This document shows, piece after piece, positions 29,401-37,507 of a stretch of DNA of 64,000 nucleotides. Numbering within the stretch: position 1 is the first letter of the stretch; each line of letters opens with the position of its first letter. Under the pieces are notes generated by a model that made no database searches, was not told the origin of the DNA, and was given only the letters and a program-made list of their open reading frames with translations. Position numbers and translations under genes: made by a program. The DNA is taken from the NCBI GenBank assembly GCA_001897435.1, contig MKSV01000003.1:372001-436000 (forward strand), read 5' to 3'. This DNA is from Acidobacteriales bacterium 59-55. Lineage in GTDB: Bacteria > Acidobacteriota > Terriglobia > Terriglobales > Acidobacteriaceae.

Positions 29401-29750
29401 TGGCCAATGCTCAACACTATATTCTGCTGCTCGTAGGTTTGGAATAACGCCTTCTCAACCTTCAGCACATACCTTCCGGGCATCAGAGGAGTAACGGTAT
29501 AGTTGCCGCTTTCCGTCGATTTGGCAGCGCGAACCGCGCCGTTTTCTGCATTGGTCACGGTAATCGTCGCGCCGGCAATCACTGCGCCTGTCTGATCGCT
29601 CACAACTCCGGTAATCGACGCCGTGGTGCCGACTTGCGCACTTGCGCTATGCATCCCCGCCAAGAAGCCCATCACGATCATCAACAGAGTTCTTCCAGCT
29701 AGCCGTCGTATGCTGCCGCAGGGCAGACTTGATCTCCATTTTTCCATCAC
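26457..29750 (-). CDS. Oar-like TonB-dependent receptor with carboxypeptidase-regulatory domain (receptor 3)
   Basis: 1,097 residues; the start at 29750 (MMEKWRSS) follows GGAGGAAGAG. The signal peptide is long with an n-region RRLAGR and ends at GMHSASA. Next come the carboxypeptidase-regulatory domain (ASITGVVSDQTGAVIAGATI, GNYTVTPLMPGRYVLKVEKA), the plug (VNTPLNGRLGIIGLLALAPG, YTLDGAINMWVG) and a barrel ending SARTVSFGAKLMF. It lies directly downstream of a response-regulator gene on the same strand, with a 21-bp palindrome (29776-29796) in its upstream region, so it is a likely target of that two-component system. The ligand is probably a glycan or glycoside, judged from the neighbouring sensor and hydrolase genes. 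Confidence 0.9.
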   Translation of the reverse strand: MMEKWRSSLPCGSIRRLAGRTLLMIVMGFLAGMHSASAQVGTTASITGVVSDQTGAVIAGATITVTNAENGAVRAAKSTESGNYTVTPLMPGRYVLKVEKALFQTYEQQNIVLSIGQVAGIPVQMHVGQESQQVTVIAGAPVIQTEESQISAVVDSATIVNTPLNGRLGIIGLLALAPGVQGAGSQDQIPVYGVTPAMGTGARSAYGGVGYTLDGAINMWVGLQRPLGEVPPLDGIAEFKVITSGAPAEFSQPSNITVVSRGGTNRYHGLLVEFNRVAATAAKSYFAGALPKPKYIRNEFGGNFSGPISIPHLYNGKDRSFFFFSYEAFRLKQAANVNSQQPTEEMRAGNFSHVGTGAIKDPLTGESFPDAQIPSSRMNSVSVALQNALFPLPTTTGTGTNTFELVPYSSHVDRYSLRLDHKLNDRNQFRASYNAGLYGPNPSVGASSKYGGSEGIGERAMNTVIGWTYTPSSTLVTDLNAAYLHLPVYRTPQNVNTDFASIIPGLGPQAIEGAPQLSIQNITRVSEAGSKVLDQVIQMNGTLTKVLGRQNISTGFSYAYDNNWNNVASSPARGSFNFTGQYSGVGYADFLLGYPSSTGKPNPSNFITRNHSHQFGVYIADNWKVLHNLTINVGMRYDGQIFRDSPYGNGALYIPELQKIVIFSKTFPAADGPNPVIPGLLSLPIAMASDVGLPPSLFGYLGQANKNFAPRLGFAYAPVRNTVVRGAFGLYYSLIPDSYIQGQGFQNIPYFGSQTFSQPAGPPTITMDAPFAATGNFAANPAVSAQHKTEVPYTEEYNLALEHQFPGLVSFRVSYVGQHNLKQNNASGPGTTTLDLNFPDPAPGPVQPRRPVQPFAAISESFLPIFHSSMNSLQVGVHKAFHGGLMLNAEYAWTRVLGSENFVNPHNTSDSYGNIGGITPQTLNVSYSYELPFGHNRRFLPGVNGVADRIVSGWRLSGIVNYQSGQPFSVGFSTSVQGSVSGRADRVAGQPLYPSNKTRQKWFNTDAFAAPANFTYGNSAYNLLWGPRYQNWDMSLAKRTTLAEPVHLELRMDAFNVFNHPNFGLPGATVSNPSNFGIINGTTGSARTVSFGAKLMF

Positions 29751-29775
29751 TCTTCCTCCAAACTAAGCGGAGCCA

Positions 29776-29796
29776 ATCGCTGTAGTACACAGCGAT
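29776..29796. promoter_or_regulatory. palindrome ATCGCTGT-N5-ACAGCGAT upstream of receptor 3
   Basis: Perfect 8-bp arms separated by 5 bases, 26 bases upstream of the receptor 3 start and partly over its leader. Size and symmetry suit a dimeric regulator. The adjacent NarL-type response regulator or a LacI-type protein are candidates. It could alternatively form an RNA hairpin in the leader. Confidence 0.5.
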
Positions 29797-29975
29797 CTGT
29801 AAAGACATACGCTCAGAGAATGTAGCGATGGTATAAACTTGCGAACGCTTTCCTCATGGTTAGAATGAACTACACGCGGTGATTTTGTTTGCCTGCGATG
29901 AACGGATCGCTGGGCTACCTGGTACCTGGCGTCACGCAACCCGGTTGGGAGAGAGCATCGGATCCCGATCTTCAG

Positions 29976-30641
29976 CTAGACGTTGTCGAGTTGGATAATG
30001 CCCCGCTTCAGCGCCATCACTGCCGCTTCTGTGCGGTCCTGCGCCTGCATCTTATTGATGATGCTGTTCACGTGGTTGCGCGCGGTGTGTTCGCTGATCG
30101 CGAATGCCTCACCTATCTGCTTATTCGTGAGTCCCCGCGCCACGAGGTGCAGAATCTCGATCTCTCGACTCGTGAGGGCATCGCGTGTCAACCGCTCAGA
30201 CAATTTTTTGGCTAACCGCGGATTCAGATATCGCTTGCCTGCCTTCACGCGGCGAATCGCATGAAGGATCTCCTCCTGAGGCGCATTCTTGATGATGTAC
30301 CCGGATGCTCCCGCAGCCATCGCGCGAAAGATCTCCTCATCGGTTTCATAGCTCGAAATGATGAGGATCTGCGTCTTGGGGAAATAAAGCCGTGCCACAG
30401 CAATCGAGTCGATCCCACCGAGGTCCGGCATGCGCAAATCGATCAACAGCACATCCACTCCGCCGCCTTCAGCCCGAAGTTGTTGCAACTGCTTGGCAGA
30501 GGAGAGAGTTGCCGCCACCTCGATTTCCGCGCACGTCGAGAGCATATTGCTCAATCCGACGAGGACTGCCGGGTGATCGTCGATGATGGCTATCCGGATT
30601 GGCGCGAGATGCCTGGAAGCGGTTGGAGTCGATTCTGTCAT
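29976..30641 (-). CDS. NarL/FixJ-type response regulator
   Basis: 221 residues. Receiver domain at ~14-130 with the acidic pair D21/D22 (IAIIDDHPAVLVG) and phospho-acceptor D68 (VDVLLIDLRMP), followed by a LuxR-type helix-turn-helix at ~155-212 (LTSREIEILHLVARGLTNKQ, AFAISEHTARNHVNSIINKM). It is the last gene of the sensory operon, starting 3 bases after the histidine-kinase stop, so the two are cognate partners. It regulates transcription; likely targets are receptor 3 and the upstream hydrolases, given the palindromes in front of them (inference). Confidence 0.92.
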   Translation of the reverse strand: MTESTPTASRHLAPIRIAIIDDHPAVLVGLSNMLSTCAEIEVAATLSSAKQLQQLRAEGGGVDVLLIDLRMPDLGGIDSIAVARLYFPKTQILIISSYETDEEIFRAMAAGASGYIIKNAPQEEILHAIRRVKAGKRYLNPRLAKKLSERLTRDALTSREIEILHLVARGLTNKQIGEAFAISEHTARNHVNSIINKMQAQDRTEAAVMALKRGIIQLDNV

Positions 30642-30644
30642 TCG

Positions 30645-32075
30645 CTATGATTCTCCCTCGCGCAGCGTGGAAAAGATGCGGGTAAAACGTTTACGTTTGG
30701 GGCGCAGAGGAATGCGCGCCTCCACGGTAGTTCCCTTCTCTGGGGAACTCAGTATCTCGAGCGATCCGCCATAGGAGTGGGCGCGCGCGTGCATCGCCCG
30801 AATGCCAAAGCCCCGCGCTCGGGCTCCATCCGTTGCAAATCCTAAGCCATCGTCGGTAATGATCAAAACCACACTATCGGCCGTGACCTCCAGAGAGATG
30901 GCAATGGTTTTCGGGTGCGCGTGTCGCAGAGCGTTTGTCACTGCCTCATGACCGATACGTAGAAGGATCTTTCCCAAAGCCTCTGGAATGCGATCGATCT
31001 CACCTTTGGAGTTGATCGAGAAGACGATTTTTTCTCCATGGGTCAGGGCCTCGCCTTGCTGCCGCAGATTTTCGAGTACGTTGCCGGTCTCCAAATCGGC
31101 AGGCTTGAGCATCGCGATCGAACGCCGCGCATCCTCCTGACTGTCCGAAACCATCGCAATAGCCAGTGAAACTTGCTTCTCGATGTTCTCGGCACCTGCG
31201 CGAATCGCGTTACGGGCGGCCTGCAACTGAAATGCAATCCCCGTAAAGCTCTGCGCCAGCGTATCGTGCAGATCATGCGCCATGCGGGTGCGCTCATCCA
31301 GAATCAATGCAAAACGCCATCGCTCCATGCGCACGTAGAGAATCATGATGCCAAGAACAATGAGAAGCAAGCCTCCCACAACTTCGAGAACATGGGCACG
31401 GTTCCAAAAAGGCGGCGGTGAAATGATACTGATATCTTCAATCGAAGACGCTCTCACCGTAAACGGCGTTGCTTCTCCGCTCCGGCGATCGTCCATAATA
31501 CAGATGCCGCGCACGCGAAGCCGCGATTGCAGGACGAGCTTACTCGCGAAGGCCGTTACAGGACGGATGGGCACCTCGACGACAAATGGCTCGCGCCCTC
31601 CATCCAGGACCAGCCACAGTGCGCCGTCGACATTTCGAATCTCCCGCAGCACTCCCTCGGTCTCCACGTACACACGGTCGTAGTTGCCAGAGGATGCCAT
31701 CGTTGCTGTCAACGAGACCGGCGGCTCTGGAACCCCAGGAGCCAGCACCACAAGCTCAGCCTCCTTCAGACGAGACGAGTAGCGCAAAGGAACCAGCCGG
31801 CCGGTCACCATCACTTCGTCACCGATGCGCAATGTTGGAGCCGGTGAACGAAACGTTACTTCGATGCCACCCGTCCTATCCTGCACATAGAGCGGCACTC
31901 CAACTCGACTCACCACGCCCCGCACCGTATGCGGCGTATCGATGGTCTCCGCATCGAACCGCAGTTGCGCGATGGCTTCTACGCGCTCCGGTCTCAGAGG
32001 ATGCAACCGCTCCGAATGAGCAATCGAACATCCTGTCCAAACAATCAAGAAAAATGAGACGAACCGTCGGCTCAT
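30645..32075 (-). CDS. membrane sensor histidine kinase (HisKA_3) with OB-fold-like periplasmic domain
   Basis: 476 residues from the ATG at 32075, whose ATGA overlaps the stop of the upstream gene. After a signal-like N-terminus, a periplasmic region of ~200 residues contains two OB-fold-like segments (TVRGVVSRVGVPLYVQDRTG, LRIGDEVMVTGRLVPL; then YVETEGVLREI, LQSRLRVRGICIM). One membrane helix lies at ~230-248 (VVGGLLLIVLGIMILYV). The cytoplasmic part has the HisKA_3 dimerisation helix RTRMAHDLHDTLAQSFTGI with H270 as phosphorylation site, and the HATPase N-, G-boxes (IGHEAVTNALRHA, DDGLGFA, GFGIRAMHARA). The OB-like input domain is found in some acidobacterial kinases; its ligand is not known. 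Confidence 0.88.
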   Translation of the reverse strand: MSRRFVSFFLIVWTGCSIAHSERLHPLRPERVEAIAQLRFDAETIDTPHTVRGVVSRVGVPLYVQDRTGGIEVTFRSPAPTLRIGDEVMVTGRLVPLRYSSRLKEAELVVLAPGVPEPPVSLTATMASSGNYDRVYVETEGVLREIRNVDGALWLVLDGGREPFVVEVPIRPVTAFASKLVLQSRLRVRGICIMDDRRSGEATPFTVRASSIEDISIISPPPFWNRAHVLEVVGGLLLIVLGIMILYVRMERWRFALILDERTRMAHDLHDTLAQSFTGIAFQLQAARNAIRAGAENIEKQVSLAIAMVSDSQEDARRSIAMLKPADLETGNVLENLRQQGEALTHGEKIVFSINSKGEIDRIPEALGKILLRIGHEAVTNALRHAHPKTIAISLEVTADSVVLIITDDGLGFATDGARARGFGIRAMHARAHSYGGSLEILSSPEKGTTVEARIPLRPKRKRFTRIFSTLREGES

Positions 32076-32722
32076 TGCAAGTTCCTGACCGAGATCCGAC
32101 GCCATCGGCCGCCGGCGGCAAACGATCGTAACCCGAACGCGCCTTGTCGATCGCAGTCGTCCTTGTCTTCAAAGGATACCTCCGCAATCTCTGCTCCCTG
32201 CTCGTCGTAAGCGGTTGCCGAAAGGGTACAGCCCTTCGCCTTTACCGTCAGGTGATACCACGCATACGGTCTCACTCCCTTTTCAATGCGCACGCTCTTC
32301 AGCGGACGATAACCGTAGTCCATTTTTCCCAAAAGAAGTTGATCCGGGAGGCGAATGCCTACGTAATATCCATTGAAGGCGTTCGTGCCGATTTCTGGAT
32401 CGGTGACTCGCATCATTACGCCGGTATCGCCGAGACTGCTGGTCAGGCTTACGTCGGAGGTCATCTCGTAGTCGGTGAGCGACTCAGAGCCCGCGACCAT
32501 CTTCGAGCCCACATCATCGGAGTTATTAGAAATTACGGCGCCTGCAATCTGCCAGTTTCCGCCGTAAACTGTCCACTCGTCCATCTTGCCCTCATCAAAA
32601 TGGTCGTTGTAGGGCAACCTCGTGGCCGGTATCAACCATAGACCGACATAGAGAGAGGCAGCCAAGGCAAGTGCTATGACCGCCGTGCCTGCTACACGCC
32701 AGCTCAGTATGCGCGCTCTCAA
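32072..32722 (-). CDS. membrane-anchored jelly-roll (lectin/LamG-like) protein of the sensory operon
   Basis: 216 residues from a TTG start at 32722, which overlaps the stop of the binding-protein gene (TTGA); its own stop overlaps the kinase start (ATGA). An N-terminal helix at ~12-32 (VAGTAVIALALAASLYVGLW) anchors a periplasmic domain of ~180 residues. That domain resembles the concanavalin-like fold of DUF1080/LamG proteins: FDEGKMDEWTVYGGNWQI, YEMTSDVSLTSSLGDTGVMM, YYVGIRLPDQLLLGKM, WYHLTVKAKGCTLSATAY, GAFGLRSFAAGGRWRRISV. No catalytic residues can be assigned. Its position between a solute-binding lipoprotein and a kinase suggests a role in glycan capture or signal relay. Confidence 0.75.
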   Translation of the reverse strand: MRARILSWRVAGTAVIALALAASLYVGLWLIPATRLPYNDHFDEGKMDEWTVYGGNWQIAGAVISNNSDDVGSKMVAGSESLTDYEMTSDVSLTSSLGDTGVMMRVTDPEIGTNAFNGYYVGIRLPDQLLLGKMDYGYRPLKSVRIEKGVRPYAWYHLTVKAKGCTLSATAYDEQGAEIAEVSFEDKDDCDRQGAFGLRSFAAGGRWRRISVRNLQ

Positions 32723-33732
32723 CGGTCAAAGCCCCCATAAGGTTTCAGAATTTGCTGTGCCTGAGGGCTGTCGAGATTCGCCTGGGTGATCAGCATTGGC
32801 GCCAGCACCTTGGATTCCGGCGCACGATGTGAACGCAGCGCGGCCAAAATCTCTTCTGTGGCCAGATAGCCCATCCGATATGTATCTTCTGCAATAAGCG
32901 CATCTATGCGGTTCGCACGCAGATCATCGTAGAGCGCGGAATCCTGATCGCACCCCACAACGGCCGGACGCCTGGCCTCGCTCGCCTGCTGCAGTTGTGC
33001 CACGACTTCACGTGTGGCGGATGCGCTCAGAGAAAAGACTGCATCCACCTCGGCAATGCGCCGCAGGTCCGCATCCAAGAACAGCAATCGCGGGGAGCTG
33101 TCGCGCGCAAAAGTTCTCATCACGATCCGCATCCCCGGGTGGACGCGCTCAAGCCTGGCCTTAAACGCGTCGGCGCGGAGCAGCGTCGAAGAGTTGTAAG
33201 GGTCCAGCCCCACGATCGCCACCGTACCTCTTCCGCCAACGAGATTTGCGATGGCGTCGGCACCCAGCCTGCCCGCCTCGGTTTCGTCGCTCGTGATCGT
33301 CGCCACAGGCGGACTTATGCGAGTCGCAAGCGAATTCGCCACCACCACAATCGGCACCCCGGAGCGAGCTGCCTGTGCCACGATGGGAACCAACGCCGAA
33401 GCATGCACTGGAGCAAGAACAATACCGCGCACGCCGCGATCCAACTCCTGCTGAACCAACTCGATCTGGCGGTCGTAGTCGTGCTCGTGAGTGGGAGCGT
33501 TCCAATAGCGACGCGCATGGGCCTGGCTCACTGCGCGATACACTCCCGCGTGCATCGCCTTCCATGCTTCAGAGGTGGTCAGGGGCGTGATCAACGCAAT
33601 GGTTGGCGGTTCGATTTGTCGTGCACAGCCTGGCAAGGTGAGTAAGAAGGAGCAGAGAGACCAGAGCAAGATCAAAGATTCCGATCTAGAGCGAGAACGG
33701 CGTGTGCCTGCTGTCTGGATTACTTCGCTCAT
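32719..33732 (-). CDS. periplasmic-binding-protein (RbsB/LacI-type) lipoprotein sensor
   Basis: 337 residues from the ATG at 33732; upstream codons in the same frame lack coding character. The lipobox LTLPGC (C36) marks a lipoprotein. The rest is a type I periplasmic binding protein of the ribose/galactose family: IALITPLTTSEAWKAMHAGV, GVRGIVLAPVHASALVPIVA, GVPIVVVANSLATR, GRGTVAIVGLDPYNSSTLLR, DAVFSLSASATREVVAQLQ and YRMGYLATEEILAALRS. No ABC permease or ATPase gene is nearby. It is the first of four overlapping genes leading to a kinase and response regulator, so it most likely presents a sugar signal to the kinase rather than feeding a transporter (inference). Confidence 0.88.
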   Translation of the reverse strand: MSEVIQTAGTRRSRSRSESLILLWSLCSFLLTLPGCARQIEPPTIALITPLTTSEAWKAMHAGVYRAVSQAHARRYWNAPTHEHDYDRQIELVQQELDRGVRGIVLAPVHASALVPIVAQAARSGVPIVVVANSLATRISPPVATITSDETEAGRLGADAIANLVGGRGTVAIVGLDPYNSSTLLRADAFKARLERVHPGMRIVMRTFARDSSPRLLFLDADLRRIAEVDAVFSLSASATREVVAQLQQASEARRPAVVGCDQDSALYDDLRANRIDALIAEDTYRMGYLATEEILAALRSHRAPESKVLAPMLITQANLDSPQAQQILKPYGGFDR

Positions 33733-33796
33733 AGTGAACTCTATCGGTACCAGCTCCAATAACAACCATCTATTCCGCCAGATTAGAGCAATTTTT

Positions 33797-33812
33797 CCTA
33801 TAGGTGTATAGG
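33797..33812. promoter_or_regulatory. palindrome CCTATA-GGTG-TATAGG upstream of the sensory operon
   Basis: Perfect 6-bp arms, 65 bases upstream of the binding-lipoprotein start, set in a near-symmetric T-tract/A-tract context (ATTTTT ... GGGAAAA). This is a plausible operator or autoregulatory site for the operon. It differs in sequence from the palindrome upstream of receptor 3. Confidence 0.4.
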
Positions 33813-33890
33813 GAGGGAAAATGCTCTCGCCGGCCTCCATGGTCTGTCGCGCACCGTGTCCCTTCTTATATATCTCTTGCAGAGATTGGT

Positions 33891-34949
33891 CTATCGGCCT
33901 CCCGTTTTCATCGGCTTGTCCCAACTGAGATCCGGAACGGGCTTTCCTCCTTGCCAAAGGATCGGAACCATTGAAAGATGGTATGTCTTTCCATGATCGT
34001 TATTCCCCTGATAGAAGAGATAGGTTTTGTCGCCGTCCTGCAATACCCCTGGATGTCCCGACTCCGAGGCGTTCCAACTCCCGGAAGCGCCATTGGGTAA
34101 AAACGGGTGCTTAGACATACGTTTCCAATGGATGCCATCGGTGCTGCGCGCCACGCCGATCTGTTGAGGCTGATTGTTATAGGCCCCTGCGTAGAACATA
34201 TAGAACGCTTCACCGTGCTTCACAACCGTTGGCGCCTCGATGCAAAGCTGCTCCCATGGTTCGGTCGGCTCAAGCAGCGGTCCGCCGATGTTCACATCGT
34301 GCCAGGCTCCCGCACCGAAGTCCGAGTCCAGCGATGCCTCCGCTAAGCCCAACATCTGCCTGTTCATCTGGTGATCGCGTGTGGCGTAGTAAAGAAAGGC
34401 CTTGTTCTTATCCGGCAGCAGAATCACCTCCGCATCGATCGCCCGGCCAACGCTCCACCACGACGGCTTAGGACGATATACGGGGTTCGAGGGATCGTGT
34501 GTAAAGTGTATGCCGTCGCTGGATGTAGCATGGCAGATCGCGTCTTTACTGCCGCCGCCATAAGTCTGGAAAAACAAATGCACCTTGCCGCGGATCACAC
34601 GCGCTCCAGGCGCCGCGATTCCCCTGCTTTCGACCGCCTGTGCAGGGTTCACTTCGCCAGCCTTGGTCCAGTGCACCAGGTCGCGGCTCTCAGCGATGCC
34701 GATGCTCCACCCCGTCTGATCGAGCAGTCCCTTCCCCTCATTCTTAGAGGTGCGCGGCGGAAGGGTGTAATACATCAGATAGCGCCCCTGAAACTTGATA
34801 ACAGAAGGATCTTTGGCGAACGGAACTCCCTTTCGCGATGAGTCCGAGTAATAGACCTTCGGCCGCACTGTAACTTGTTGCTGTGCCGAGAGCACTGCGC
34901 CCGGCGGGAGTGCTGCCAGTATGATTGCGAATCGGAGAATCCTGTTCAT
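33891..34949 (-). CDS. secreted five-bladed beta-propeller glycosidase (GH43/GH117-like)
   Basis: 352 residues from the ATG at 34949, which has AAGAGGA upstream. Signal peptide ~1-22 (IILAALPPGAVLSAQ). Propeller blades carry the GH43-clan pattern: AKDPSVIKFQGRYLMYYT with D47 as candidate base, GRAIDAEVILLPD with D172, and LCIEAPTVVKHGEAFYMFYA with E238 as candidate acid, plus repeated GIAESRDLVHW / GVARSTDGIHWKR blade signatures. Clan enzymes act on arabinan, xylan, neoagaro-oligosaccharides or beta-mannosides; which one applies here cannot be read. It lies 158 bases upstream of the sensory operon on the same strand. Confidence 0.8.
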   Translation of the reverse strand: MNRILRFAIILAALPPGAVLSAQQQVTVRPKVYYSDSSRKGVPFAKDPSVIKFQGRYLMYYTLPPRTSKNEGKGLLDQTGWSIGIAESRDLVHWTKAGEVNPAQAVESRGIAAPGARVIRGKVHLFFQTYGGGSKDAICHATSSDGIHFTHDPSNPVYRPKPSWWSVGRAIDAEVILLPDKNKAFLYYATRDHQMNRQMLGLAEASLDSDFGAGAWHDVNIGGPLLEPTEPWEQLCIEAPTVVKHGEAFYMFYAGAYNNQPQQIGVARSTDGIHWKRMSKHPFLPNGASGSWNASESGHPGVLQDGDKTYLFYQGNNDHGKTYHLSMVPILWQGGKPVPDLSWDKPMKTGGR

Positions 34950-35112
34950 CTTTGTCCTCTTGGGAATCGTACCCATCTGTGCAGCCACAGGGATGATTCA
35001 AATGAACTACAGGCGAGAGCTTTTACCGAGCAACCACGTCACTGTAGTGTTGGGCGCGTGCAGAATAAGAATAGGACGCACATTCCCTCGTTAGCGGCCG
35101 GTGATTCGCTGT

Positions 35113-36351
35113 TTAGTGAGAGATCGGGGATAGGGATTGCACCAGGTCTGCGGGCAGCAGGTCTGTCCACGAACGTGTCCCGAATGACGCGCCGCATTGA
35201 TCGAGCGCGTAAAAGTCGGTTGCGAGTTCCAATAGCGCTTCACCATTCCGCACGGGCAGCAAAGAGCTGGAGTAGTTTGGGCAGGGATGGTTGTAGGTGT
35301 TTGGCACCTCAACAGGAGCCTTAATCGTATGCCAGCCGCCTGAGCCGTCAAGGTGTGTGTTGACAAACAACACGCGGCCATTTTGTTTCGCCAGAGAACC
35401 ATCGGCGTTATACAACATCTGCCCAAAGGCCACGATCATTCCGTTCGGGGAAAGAGGCGACGGAGTCCAGATGACCGTTGGAGCATGCCTCAGATATTGC
35501 CCTTCGTCGTTCTCGATACGAGTACCAATGTCTGACGGAAGACCGAAGCTCCATCCGTCGTACGATTTTCGAAAAAACGCGTCACAATGATGTGTCCCGC
35601 ACATTTCATAAACCATGAAATAGACGCCCGTCGGCAACTGCCTGATAACGATCATTCCAGGGCGATCCTTTGGGTTCGTTGTCGCCACAACGTCCGATGG
35701 ATTTCTCCAATCTTTCCCATTGCTACTGCGAATCTTCATTAGCTTCTGGCTGCAACAACTATAGGTTTCATCCGACCAGAACATGACGAGTGATCCATTG
35801 TGCGCGACGAGAAACTCCGGCTCCCAGAGGCCGCCGGCTCCTCTTTCTCCAGATCCGCTAACAGGCGTGGAGAGATATGTCCAGTGTTGCCCCTGATCGT
35901 CGCTGGCGTAGACGTCTATCGCGAATACGCCTGGAAATGTCGGACTCGGCACAGATCCCGATGACGATTTTGTGGCGGCCTCATCAACGTATGTAGCAGC
36001 GTACAGTAGCGTTCCGGCCGGAAGGCTCCCTAGAGCCCGGGGCAATTCAAAAAGCGTTTCACAGCATCTTAGTTTGACTCCGCTTCTCGAAGGTGCGTTA
36101 CTCAGAAACGAGAACGTCTTCCCATCATCTTTACTTACAAACAATTTACTAATGGTACTGGCAACGATCCATCCGTTAGACGCCGCAGAACCGTGCGTCA
36201 GACGCACTAGCCTGGGATAGCGAGTACTCTCTGGGATCAGAGTTCCAGAAGATGCAAAGATGGCATTAGGCATGGTTGCAAATAGAAGAATCAAGCAGGG
36301 CATCCATCTACTCGCCAAACATCGTTTTGTCTCTATTTTATTTTGTACCAT
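35113..36351 (-). CDS. secreted sialidase-like (BNR/Asp-box) beta-propeller protein
   Basis: 412 residues from the ATG at 36351 with AGGAAAAAG upstream. Signal peptide ~12-35 (WMPCLILLFATMPNAIFA). Asp-box motifs S-x-D-x-G-x-x-F/W occur as VSKDDGKTFSFL and ASDDQGQHWTYL, with SSNGKDWRNPSD as a weaker copy. A cysteine-rich insert (YSCCSQKLMK, MCGTHHCDAFF) is unusual. Family members include sialidases and other exo-glycosidases or lyases; the sialidase Arg triad cannot be assigned confidently, so the substrate is open. It heads the minus-strand run that includes the GH43/GH117-like gene and the sensory operon. Confidence 0.7.
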   Translation of the reverse strand: MVQNKIETKRCLASRWMPCLILLFATMPNAIFASSGTLIPESTRYPRLVRLTHGSAASNGWIVASTISKLFVSKDDGKTFSFLSNAPSRSGVKLRCCETLFELPRALGSLPAGTLLYAATYVDEAATKSSSGSVPSPTFPGVFAIDVYASDDQGQHWTYLSTPVSGSGERGAGGLWEPEFLVAHNGSLVMFWSDETYSCCSQKLMKIRSSNGKDWRNPSDVVATTNPKDRPGMIVIRQLPTGVYFMVYEMCGTHHCDAFFRKSYDGWSFGLPSDIGTRIENDEGQYLRHAPTVIWTPSPLSPNGMIVAFGQMLYNADGSLAKQNGRVLFVNTHLDGSGGWHTIKAPVEVPNTYNHPCPNYSSSLLPVRNGEALLELATDFYALDQCGASFGTRSWTDLLPADLVQSLSPISH

Positions 36352-36746
36352 CTTTTTCCTCACTGCTTAATTTCCTTAGCGCTACTGGCATTCCCCCAGG
36401 CAGCGCCACTGCCGCTCCTCTATAACACGTCCGGCGAAAGCGAACTCATCGAAGCCTCCTCAGCAACGAGCGGGCACGACCAAAGATCGCCGACGTAGGC
36501 GTCCTGAACCATCAAAACTTGTGCCCCTTGCCTGGTAAGCGATCCTACCGAAGTGAGCTGGCAAAGTCGTGGTTCAAATAAACTATTTGTTTATGCCTGA
36601 CAATTTTCAACTGCTGACAACAGGCCGAGTCGCTCATCGAAGTGCTGTCTTGAAATGGGCGACATTGAAGCGGCTCCATACCGTTGCCGCTATCTCCCTA
36701 AAGTGCCGTTTAGTCGTCGATCAAATGTTGTGGCAAACATGGCTCT
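36352..36746. other. intergenic region without supportable gene
   Basis: No coding sequence is convincing. An AT-rich palindrome ATAAAC-TATTT-GTTTAT (36578-36594) stands out and may be a binding site or part of a former mobile element boundary next to the integrase remnant. Confidence 0.4.
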
Positions 36747-37353
36747 TTGACAATCGAGAAGCGCAAGAACGCAGATAAGGTCTGGGTCTACCGCTGGCGC
36801 GAAACCGTCGCGAGCGACCGGACGCTGAGACGAAAACAAATTGTGGGAAGCAAGACCCAGTTTCCCACCAAGGCGGCGGCCATGCTGGCGGTTGCCGGGC
36901 TGCAGCTGGATGTCAATACCGAAGCGGCTGCAAGCGGTCTGCCGCAGATGACCATCGATCAGTTCATCGAGTATTACCGGCGAGCCGAGCTGAACGAAGC
37001 CAATGCCAAGACCGCACGCACCAAAGAGGTCTATGCCCACCAGCTGGCGAAAGTCATCTCTCCTCACTGGGGAAGCTGCCTGCTGAAAGACATAAAAGCC
37101 GGTCGGGGTCGAAAAGTGGCTGAACAGCCTGCCCGTCACTCCTGAGTCGCGTTATAAGACCAAAGGAGTCATAAGCATTCTGTTTCAGCATGCAATGCGG
37201 TACGAATGGGCGGAGAAGAATCCCATCCGCCTTGTTCGGCAGAGCGCCCTGCCTTTGCGCGAGGAAATCGTACTTACGCCGGTAGAGGTAGCTGCTCTCC
37301 TGCAGGAGCTGCGAGATCCTTTCAAAACGCTCTTGCGTTGTCTTCACGCTTGA
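36747..37353 (+). pseudogene. tyrosine recombinase (phage-type integrase) remnant
   Basis: The first frame encodes the N-terminal arm-binding and core-binding regions (KVWVYRWRETVASDRTLRRK, FPTKAAAMLAVAGLQLD, MTIDQFIEYYRRAELNEANA, VISPHWGSCLLKDIKAG). A frameshift near 37105 moves the reading to VEKWLNSLPVTPESRYKTKG, HAMRYEWAEKNPIRLVRQSA and LTPVEVAALLQELRDPFKTL, ending at a TGA at 37351-37353. The catalytic R...H-x-x-R...Y domain is lost. The remnant lies 154 bases from, and faces, the 3' end of tRNA-Pro, the usual place for an integrated element. It is a dead trace of an integrative element. Confidence 0.7.
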
Positions 37354-37507
37354 GCCGGCGGACATGAGAAGCGATGCAGCGGTACGCCTGAAGGCTAATG
37401 CGTCACGCTACGGTGGAAAGATAGGCATTTCCGCCTAGCTGACCCCATCCGCACCTGCGCTTGCACCTATTTGCCTTGCTTGCATCTGCTAAGTTATTGG
37501 AAGTAAA

